Positions 15,571 through 20,760 of a DNA stretch of 20,760 nucleotides are shown piece by piece. Within the stretch, counting starts at the first letter, position 1. Each line of letters opens with the position of its first letter. This stretch comes from an uncultured Steroidobacter sp. (lineage in GTDB: Bacteria; Pseudomonadota; Gammaproteobacteria; Steroidobacterales; Steroidobacteraceae), in assembly GCA_946478975.1 (NCBI GenBank), contig CAMLEO010000102.1, positions 1-20,760 of the forward strand. The letters are read 5' to 3'. Under the pieces are notes generated by a model that worked only from the letters and a program-made list of their open reading frames with translations, was not told the origin of the DNA and ran no database searches. The position numbers and the translations under genes are program-made.

Positions 15571-16049
15571 AGCGTCGCAGCGAACGCGGCCAACTGATCG
15601 GTGGCGAGGCCCCAGCCGTAATGAAAGCCCATCTGCTCGTGAGAGTCACGATCGGCCACCGACCAGTGCTGGACGCGCGCCGTGTATTTGGTGCCGCCAT
15701 CGTGATCTTCGAAAGTGATGATGCCGACGATGTATGCCTTTTCCGAAGGCTCCCACGCCCGCACGAACGCATCGGTGAACACCAGCTTCTGATTCTTCAC
15801 CACTTCCAGATAGACGCCGCGGTTCGGGAATTCCTGGCCTTCCGGACTGCGCATCACGATCAGGCTCGCCCCGCCCGGACGCACATCGAGCTCCGCCTTG
15901 GACGTGATCCACGGCTTGGGCGCAAACCAGGGCTTCAGCAACTCCGGCTCGGTCCAGGCGCGAAACAGCTTTTCGCGCGGCACATTTAGGATGCGCGTCA
16001 GCACCAGCTCGCGCTGTTCGATCGGCGTCGGGGCAGGATTCGTCGACAT
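15567..16049 (-). CDS. SRPBCC-fold protein, AHSA1 (activator of Hsp90 ATPase 1-like) family
   Basis: This 160-residue soluble protein has the START/SRPBCC helix-grip fold. The N-terminal ELVLTRILNVPREKLFRAWT and EPELLKPWFAPKPW, the middle DVRPGGASLIVMRSPEGQEF, and VFTDAFVRAWEPSEKAYIVG are typical of the bacterial AHSA1/CalC branch. The C-terminal ARVQHWSVADRDSHEQMGFH and YGWGLATDQLAAFAATL match the family's closing helix. Members bind hydrophobic ligands in a cavity, and most have no known function. The ATG at 16049 has GGAGAG 5 nt upstream. It is the first gene of a two-gene unit with the AAC(3)-like acetyltransferase through a 4-bp stop/start overlap, so the two may act on one small molecule, which is inference. 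Confidence 0.92.
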   Translation of the reverse strand: MSTNPAPTPIEQRELVLTRILNVPREKLFRAWTEPELLKPWFAPKPWITSKAELDVRPGGASLIVMRSPEGQEFPNRGVYLEVVKNQKLVFTDAFVRAWEPSEKAYIVGIITFEDHDGGTKYTARVQHWSVADRDSHEQMGFHYGWGLATDQLAAFAATL

Positions 16050-16306
16050 TGAGCTCTCCGTAATTTTTGTCGCGAGGTTCGCAAGCGTTACCGCTCAAGA
16101 ACGACAGCGCCGCACAGTATCCGACAGGGTCCAAGGATTTTTTTCCTGTCCGTGACCAATGGCAGCCCGGCGTGACGAATGTCTGTTTCGACCGCTCGCA
16201 TCTTTCCTCGATATTTAACCGTATTGAAATACTGCCGCAATGTACTAGTGTATGCCCCACAACGATGCAAGCCGGCCACGGCGGCCCAAGTGCCAGAAGT
16301 GCCCAT

Positions 16307-16840
16307 ATGATGCAGGGACTTGAACAAGAAATGACTGCACTGCGACGCGTACTTCGCGATTGGTTGCAACGAGTGGGGCTGCGTCGGGGACCGACCAGCG
16401 CTGTCAGCCGGAGCCTGGCGCAGGACCTTGGCGTTCCGCCCGAAGTGGTGAGTCGGGTCCTGGAACAAACGGCCGCCGATTTGCGCCAGCTCGCCGCCAT
16501 CGACGACGCTTCCGATGCGCGGCCCATCATCAACAAAGCCATCGACGAGCTCGCCAAGTATGGCTATCACTCGCGCCCCTGCGAAGAAGCGCTGATGGAG
16601 CGCTGCCTGGAAGAGCTGCCGGAGCGCGATCTCACGATCCTGCGGCACTTCAAACAAGGCAAGAAACACCGCGAGATCGCCGAGCTGATGGGCACCGATG
16701 TGCAATCGGTGCGGCGCTCGCTGGTCAAGACATACGCCGACCTGCGCATGAGAATGCGCAGCTTCGAAGGCGGCGGCGACGGCGGCAACAGCCTGGAGAT
16801 GGAGCGCGAAGCCGAGGCTCGCAAATTCGGCCCGCATTGA
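16307..16840 (+). CDS. Small DNA-binding protein with only a sigma-70 region-4-like domain
   Basis: From the ATG at 16307 this is a 177-residue protein. Residues about 95-150 carry a sigma-region-4-like helix-turn-helix: CLEELPERDLTILRHFKQGK followed by HREIAELMGTDVQSVRRSLV and KTYADLRMRM. No region 2 (core-binding, -10 recognition) is present. The first 90 residues are helical (ALRRVLRDWLQRVGL, LAQDLGVPPEVVSRVLEQTA, INKAIDELAKYGY), and LAQDLGVPPEVVSRVL may be a second DNA-binding helix pair. It is not a complete sigma factor. It may be a transcriptional regulator or a sigma-like accessory factor. The start is uncertain: ATGs at 16310 and 16331 are in frame, and only AGAAG 7 nt before 16307 favours the first. 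It is divergent from the AHSA1 gene and 113 bp before the acyltransferase gene. Confidence 0.78.
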   Translation: MMQGLEQEMTALRRVLRDWLQRVGLRRGPTSAVSRSLAQDLGVPPEVVSRVLEQTAADLRQLAAIDDASDARPIINKAIDELAKYGYHSRPCEEALMERCLEELPERDLTILRHFKQGKKHREIAELMGTDVQSVRRSLVKTYADLRMRMRSFEGGGDGGNSLEMEREAEARKFGPH

Positions 16841-16850
16841 ATCTTTCCTG

Positions 16851-16870
16851 TGCGAGAAGTCGCATTTCTT
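16851..16870 (+). terminator. Possible weak intrinsic terminator after the region-4 protein
   Basis: TGCGA (16851-16855) pairs with TCGCA (16860-16864) around GAAG, followed by TTTCTT. The stem is short. A second hairpin follows directly, CGCCGC-agcgtg-GCGGCG (16871-16888), without a T-tract. Together they may separate this gene from the acyltransferase gene. Confidence 0.4.
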
Positions 16871-16953
16871 CGCCGCAGCGTGGCGGCGCAATTCAATTGT
16901 CATGTTGGCGAATTAGCGTACGCGGCATCTGAAATGTCGCGGAGCCATCCAGC

Positions 16954-18741
16954 ATGTCGAGCGTTGTGTCGCCGTTCGAACTGACGGGGCCGCTCAAGAA
17001 AATTCCTGCCGTCGGTCCCCTGCTGCTCAACGTCGCCGAGCGCGCGCTGGCGTTGCAGCGGCTGGCGAACATCCATCGCCAGCTGGCCGGCAGCAACTTC
17101 GACTCGCCTGCCCGCTTCGCCGAGGCGGCGCTGCAAATCCTGCAAGTCCGTTTCGAAATCGATCCAGCGAAGCTGGAGCTGATCCCGCGCTCTGGACCTG
17201 TAGCCATCGTCGCCAATCATCCGTACGGCGGCCTCGAAGGGTTGTATTTGATCCAGCTGCTGCTCGATCTGCGGCCGGATGCGAAGCTGCTCGGCAATCA
17301 GCTGTTGCATAGGATCCCGGAATTACGCGACGTGATCATTCCCGTCGATGTCTTCGGCGGCTCCGATGCCACTCAACAGAATGGACGCGGGATGCGCGCC
17401 GCGCTTCGTCACGTTCAGCAAGGCGGCATGATTTTTATCTTTCCCGCCGGCGCCGTGTCCCATCTGCACCTGACGGCCGGTCGCGTATGCGATCCGTTGT
17501 GGAGTGCGACTGCGGCCCGCTTGCTGCGCATGTGCGGCTGCCCCGTCGTTCCCATGCACTTCGGCGGCGGCAACAGCTCGATCTTCCAAACGCTGGGAAT
17601 GCTCCATCCGCGCATGCGGACGGTGATGCTGTCTCACGAGCTGTTGAACAAACGCAATCGAGTGATTCCCGTCACCGTCGGTCGGGCGATCAAGGCAAGC
17701 GAGCTGAAAGATCAAACGGACGACGCCGCGCTCGCGCGATCGCTGCGGCTGAGCACCTATGCGCTCGAAGCCCATCGAACGATTCAACGTCGCACTATGC
17801 GCGTGCCACAGCCACCGGCGGATGCGGTCGCAACGGCACTCATCCAAGCGGAAATCGCGCAGCTCCCGCCTGAGAATGTTTTAGTCACATCGCGCGACAC
17901 GCAGGTGCTGTTCGCGCGTGCCGAGCAGATCCCGTGGACGCTGCGGGAAATCGGCCGCTTGCGCGAGATTGCATTCCGGGCTGTCGGCGAGGGCACGGGC
18001 CATAGTCGCGACCTCGATCGTTACGACGATCACTACGTTCATATGTTTGCTTGGGACAGCGCCCGTGGCGCCATCATCGGCGCGTATCGCCTGGGGCACG
18101 TCGACGAGATTCTGCGCGACCACGGCCATCGCGGCCTCTACACGCATTCGTTGTTCTCGTACGGCGCGCCGTTGCTACGAGCCCTGGGGAACGCACTGGA
18201 GCTCGGCCGTTCGTTCATCGTGCCCGAGCATCAACGCAACTTCGGCGCGCTGTTGTTGCTGTGGAAAGGCATCGCTCAATACGTGGCCCAACACCCGCGT
18301 TATCGCGTGTTGTTCGGCCCGGTCAGCGTCAGCGCCGAGTACCGCCCGCATTCGCAGGCACTGCTCGTCGACTTTCTCAAGCGCAGTTGCTTCGACCGTG
18401 AGCTCGCGCAGCTGATTCGCCCTCGCCGTCCGTTCCGTCGCACGCATTCGCTGGCGGCGTTGAGCGGCGACCTGGCTGTGCTCGGCGACCTGGATGGCCT
18501 GTCCGAGCTGATGACCAAGATCGAGCCGGACGGCAAAGGCGTGCCGGTGCTGCTGCGCCAGTATTTGAAGCTGGGCGCTAAAGTCATCGGCTTCAACGTC
18601 GATGCGAAATTCAGCGATGTCGTCGACGGCATGATCGTCGTCGACCTCGCACGCGTCGAACCGCGCGAGCTGTCCAAATACATGGGCCGCGAAGCCGCCG
18701 AGACCTTCCTCGCACACCATCGAGTGCCTGCCGCCAGTTGA
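16954..18741 (+). CDS. olsF: Bifunctional acyltransferase, OlsF-type ornithine lipid synthase
   Basis: The 595-residue protein has two acyltransferase domains. Residues about 60-260 are PlsC/OlsA-like (NHPYGGLEG at 88-96, FIFPAGAVSH at 161-170, CPVVPMHFGGGNSS at 196-209). Residues about 311-570 are OlsB-like, of the GNAT/hemolysin-type N-acyltransferase kind (DRYDDHYVHMFAWD, GAYRLGHV, LELGRSFIVPEHQRN at 415-429). This order and length match OlsF, described in Serratia proteamaculans and Flavobacterium. In those, the C-terminal domain N-acylates ornithine from acyl-ACP, and the N-terminal domain O-acylates the lyso-lipid. Ornithine lipids are phosphorus-free membrane lipids, often made under phosphate limitation. 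No Pho box was identified upstream. The ATG at 16954 has GGAG 9 nt upstream. The reaction is inferred from family; a hemolysin-like acyltransferase with another amino acid is possible. Confidence 0.82.
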   Translation: MSSVVSPFELTGPLKKIPAVGPLLLNVAERALALQRLANIHRQLAGSNFDSPARFAEAALQILQVRFEIDPAKLELIPRSGPVAIVANHPYGGLEGLYLIQLLLDLRPDAKLLGNQLLHRIPELRDVIIPVDVFGGSDATQQNGRGMRAALRHVQQGGMIFIFPAGAVSHLHLTAGRVCDPLWSATAARLLRMCGCPVVPMHFGGGNSSIFQTLGMLHPRMRTVMLSHELLNKRNRVIPVTVGRAIKASELKDQTDDAALARSLRLSTYALEAHRTIQRRTMRVPQPPADAVATALIQAEIAQLPPENVLVTSRDTQVLFARAEQIPWTLREIGRLREIAFRAVGEGTGHSRDLDRYDDHYVHMFAWDSARGAIIGAYRLGHVDEILRDHGHRGLYTHSLFSYGAPLLRALGNALELGRSFIVPEHQRNFGALLLLWKGIAQYVAQHPRYRVLFGPVSVSAEYRPHSQALLVDFLKRSCFDRELAQLIRPRRPFRRTHSLAALSGDLAVLGDLDGLSELMTKIEPDGKGVPVLLRQYLKLGAKVIGFNVDAKFSDVVDGMIVVDLARVEPRELSKYMGREAAETFLAHHRVPAAS

Positions 18742-18750
18742 TCCGGCGGC

Positions 18751-18780
18751 TTGGCCGCGGCCGGCTCACGTCTGTATGAT
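18751..18780 (+). promoter_or_regulatory. Putative sigma70 promoter of the LacI-family gene
   Basis: TTGGCC (18751-18756, 4/6) and TATGAT (18775-18780, 5/6) are separated by 18 bp, placing the start of transcription near 18787. This supports the ATG at 18820 as the start of translation, because the upstream in-frame TTG would lie inside the promoter. Confidence 0.55.
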
Positions 18781-18784
18781 ATCG

Positions 18785-18802
18785 CTGTCATCAGCCTGTC
18801 AT
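18785..18802. repeat. Direct repeat at the LacI-gene start of transcription
   Basis: CTGTCAT occurs twice (18785-18791 and 18796-18802), 11 bp apart, overlapping the predicted +1 to +15 region. That is a natural place for repression. LacI proteins usually bind inverted repeats, so autoregulation through this site would be unusual. The pair resembles TGTCA-N6-TGTCA before the sugar phosphotransferase gene (5352-5368). Confidence 0.35.
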
Positions 18803-18819
18803 GCAGCGTAGAGCCGCCA

Positions 18820-20040
18820 ATGCGTCGTTCCTCCAAGGGGGCGGCGACTTCACAGTCGCCAAAGCATTCGACTTCTTCTCAAGCTCTGCGCCAGAAACGC
18901 CGCTCGCGCCGCCAGGTGCAGGAAGTCACGATCGATCACGTCGCCGAAGCTGCCGGCGTCTCGCGCATGACCGTCTCTCGGGTGCTGCGAGGCGGCCACC
19001 TGGTGCGCCCCGAACTGCAAGAACGCGTCTTCGCGGCGGTCAAGAAGCTGAATTATCGATTGAACGTCGCCGCCCGCGCCTTGGCCGGCTCCGGGCCTTC
19101 GCGCGTGGCGTTCGTTTATTCCAATCCCAGCCAGGCGTTCTTGAGCGAGCTGCTCACCGGCGCGCTTCGCGAGACCAGCCGGCTCGGCATGCAGCTGACG
19201 CTGACCGCCGATGCCGATCCGACCGATCGCACGGCTGAAATTGCAGCGCTGCTGCGCACGGGCGTGCAATCGTTCCTGTTGCCTTCGCCGGCTTGCGACT
19301 CCCCTGAAGTGCTGGAGCTGTTGCGCCAGGCGCGGGCAATCTGGGTCGCAATCTCCCCGGCGAATGTCGAAATCCACCCGATGAGCGTTTCGGCCGATCA
19401 TTTCGACATCGCGGGCCGCATGACGCGACGGTTGATCGAGCTGGGTCATCGACACATCGGCTTCATCGCCGGCGTCCCAGGCTCGAAGGGCGCCAAGGAA
19501 CGTATGCGAGGTCATCTGCACGCGATGGCCGCTGCGGGCATCGATCATGCGCCCGTGGAACAGGGTTACTTCACGTTTCAATCGGGGCTGGCTGCTACCG
19601 AACGTCTGCTGACGACGTTTCCACAATGCACGGCCATCATCGCGTGCAACGACGATATGGCGGCGGCGGCGATTTCAGTCGCGCATCGACACCATCTGCG
19701 CGTGCCCGAAGACGTCACCGTGGTCGGCTTCGACGACACGCCGATCGCCTCGATCGTATCGCCCGCGATCACGACGGCGCGCCAGCCGATCGCCGAGATG
19801 GCCCAAAGCGCCATTCGCATGTTGCATCTGGCGGTGACGCCCTCGGCTCCGCACGAAAACAAACAAACTCAGAAAGTCCTGCCATGTACGCTGATCGAAC
19901 GGGAATCGAGCGCGCCACCGCGCGAGTTGCCGACTGACGATCGCGTTACGAAGCCGAGCGCGACTTCGCCCGATCGATCTGTCGCAGATGATCCTTCCAA
20001 ACGCCGTCGGCGGAAGACATCGCCAACCGCACCCTCGTGA
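18820..20040 (+). CDS. LacI/GntR-R-type transcriptional regulator with an extended C-terminal tail
   Basis: From the ATG at 18820 the protein has 406 residues. The LacI helix-turn-helix is at about 36-82 (VTIDHVAEAAGVSRMTVSRV, then RPELQERVFAAVKKLNYRLN), with a hinge (AARALAGSG). A periplasmic-binding-protein-like effector domain follows (about 93-355: VAFVYSNPSQAFLSELLTGA, ELGHRHIGFIAGVPGSKGAK, ACNDDMAAAAISVA, VVGFDDTPIASIVSPAITTA). A 35-residue basic and Ser-rich N-terminal extension precedes the helix-turn-helix. The core ends at LPCTLIERESS, where family members usually stop within a few residues. Here about 45 more follow, Pro/Ser/Arg-rich (ending SKRRRRKTSPTAPS). The last 31 codons are antisense to the end of the methyltransferase gene. 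The target is unknown, and no sugar genes lie nearby. Confidence 0.9.
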   Translation: MRRSSKGAATSQSPKHSTSSQALRQKRRSRRQVQEVTIDHVAEAAGVSRMTVSRVLRGGHLVRPELQERVFAAVKKLNYRLNVAARALAGSGPSRVAFVYSNPSQAFLSELLTGALRETSRLGMQLTLTADADPTDRTAEIAALLRTGVQSFLLPSPACDSPEVLELLRQARAIWVAISPANVEIHPMSVSADHFDIAGRMTRRLIELGHRHIGFIAGVPGSKGAKERMRGHLHAMAAAGIDHAPVEQGYFTFQSGLAATERLLTTFPQCTAIIACNDDMAAAAISVAHRHHLRVPEDVTVVGFDDTPIASIVSPAITTARQPIAEMAQSAIRMLHLAVTPSAPHENKQTQKVLPCTLIERESSAPPRELPTDDRVTKPSATSPDRSVADDPSKRRRRKTSPTAPS

Positions 20041-20760
20041 ACCTGCGGACTGCCGAACGCAACAGCGTCTTCGCCAGGCTCTTCTTCAGCCCGCTGCAGA
20101 CGTCCCGCCGCAGAAATAACAAATAGCCGCTACTCACGATCAACTCGTAATCGTGAGTGCGAGCGATCAGCTGCAATGCCGCCTTGCTGTAGAAAAACAC
20201 GTGCTGGCCGGACTCCGGTGCGAGATACCACCAGTCCGCACCTTGTGAGCTGAAGATGCCGGTGCTCGCGAGTACCGCCTTCGGCTGTTTTGCAAACAGC
20301 GCCTGCAGCTCTTTGCGCGGCTCTGGATAATGCTCCAGCACTTCGAACGCCACGATCATGTCCGGCTGCGCGAAATCCGGCTCTTGGAAGCCCTGCGCAT
20401 ACGTCGGCGAGGCGTACTTGTCGTGGACGAAACAATTGAGCTCGTAATCGCGCAGCAGACGGCACAACAATCCGTCGCCGCCGCCGACATCGAGCACATT
20501 CTTCAGGCGCAGCAGCTTGGCGATCGACCAGCAGGCGGCGAGATTGTGGAGATTGCGCTGGGCCGCGCCGGTGTCCAGATTCGAGAGATTGTTCGCTCGA
20601 TACGCCTGATCGAGCCAGTACGGCCGCTCGGTCTGCAACGAATGGCAGCGCTGACAACGAAAGTAGCCGACATCGAACTGGCCGAGCACCTGCAGACGGA
20701 ATTGCAGCTCGATCGTGCCGTCGTCCGATATGTGGATATCCGCACTCCTGGGAGCGGCGG
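19946..20760 (-). CDS. Class I SAM-dependent methyltransferase with N-terminal Cys motif, 5'-truncated by the window edge
   Basis: The open frame continues to the right edge, so the true start lies outside. A GTG at 20689 is in frame but cuts into the conserved N-terminus. Visible are GTIELQFRLQVLGQFDVGYF, then RCQRCHSLQTERPYWLDQAY, a CxxC pair typical of methyltransferases that start with a small zinc-ribbon-like domain. SAM motif I is VLDVGGGDGLLCRLL, followed by MIVAFEVLEHYPEPRKELQA and GADWWYLAPESGQHVFFYSK. Such proteins are often found with sugar or polysaccharide-modifying genes, but the substrate is unknown. The 3' end overlaps the LacI-family gene by 95 bp in convergent orientation. 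Confidence 0.87.
   Translation of the reverse strand, partial: AAPRSADIHISDDGTIELQFRLQVLGQFDVGYFRCQRCHSLQTERPYWLDQAYRANNLSNLDTGAAQRNLHNLAACWSIAKLLRLKNVLDVGGGDGLLCRLLRDYELNCFVHDKYASPTYAQGFQEPDFAQPDMIVAFEVLEHYPEPRKELQALFAKQPKAVLASTGIFSSQGADWWYLAPESGQHVFFYSKAALQLIARTHDYELIVSSGYLLFLRRDVCSGLKKSLAKTLLRSAVRRFTRVRLAMSSADGVWKDHLRQIDRAKSRSAS

Noticed and set aside
16123..16150. GACAGG...CCTGTC inverted repeat with a T7 run between the arms
   Set aside because: The T-tract is in the loop rather than after the stem, and the loop is 16 nt, so it is neither a terminator nor a clear operator.
16252..16323. 23-codon ORF (with a CQKCPYD segment) overlapping the start of the region-4 protein gene
   Set aside because: It could be an upstream ORF that couples translation, but no Shine-Dalgarno site was found and the promoter is unclear, so support is too thin.
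1..20760. CRISPR arrays, tRNA/rRNA genes, insertion sequences, prophage or attachment sites
   Set aside because: Looked for on both strands. There were no regularly spaced repeats, cloverleaf-like conserved arms, transposase motifs or terminal inverted repeats.

Overview
The window is GC-rich, densely packed bacterial chromosome, with Shine-Dalgarno starts, a mix of ATG and GTG starts and sigma70-like promoters. A standalone sucA, an exopolysaccharide priming transferase, a fatty-acid or side-chain acyl-CoA module and an OlsF-type ornithine-lipid synthase together suggest an aerobic proteobacterium, perhaps a gammaproteobacterium of the Steroidobacter/Nevskiales kind. That placement is inference. 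I see no phage, IS element, CRISPR array, tRNA or rRNA.

Layout, left part (all minus strand): the N-terminal two thirds of sucA (2-oxoglutarate dehydrogenase E1) run off the left edge. Two perfect inverted repeats lie in and just upstream of its promoter. Next comes a three-gene polysaccharide operon: a membrane undecaprenyl-phosphate sugar phosphotransferase, a 33-residue signal-peptide-like small ORF, and a fusion of a kinase-like domain to a serine-acetyltransferase-like left-handed beta-helix. A clear intrinsic terminator at 5383-5415 separates this operon from an IclR regulator. The regulator is co-oriented with, and 54 bp downstream of, an acyl-CoA ligase gene.

Centre: divergent from the ligase, with a good sigma70 promoter, are two acyl-CoA dehydrogenase subunits whose conserved motifs are complementary, which suggests an obligate heteromer. 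Ligase, regulator and dehydrogenase pair look like one acyl-CoA activation and oxidation module. A secreted DUF6134-like protein follows tail to tail. Divergent from it is a membrane diguanylate cyclase with intact GGEEF and I-site. After these come an unassigned coiled-coil protein and an unassigned 93-residue protein with a perfect Shine-Dalgarno sequence. The 93-residue gene overlaps the 3' end of a convergent two-gene unit (AHSA1/SRPBCC protein plus AAC(3)-type acetyltransferase, joined by a GTGA overlap).

Right part: a small protein carrying only a sigma-region-4-like helix-turn-helix, then a 595-residue two-domain acyltransferase (OlsF type), then a LacI-family regulator. The regulator's unusual C-terminal tail is encoded antisense to the end of a convergent SAM methyltransferase, which runs off the right edge.

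The most interesting items are the kinase-acetyltransferase fusion with its small ORF, the complementary dehydrogenase pair, the orphan region-4 protein, the two unassigned proteins, and the overlapping gene ends.
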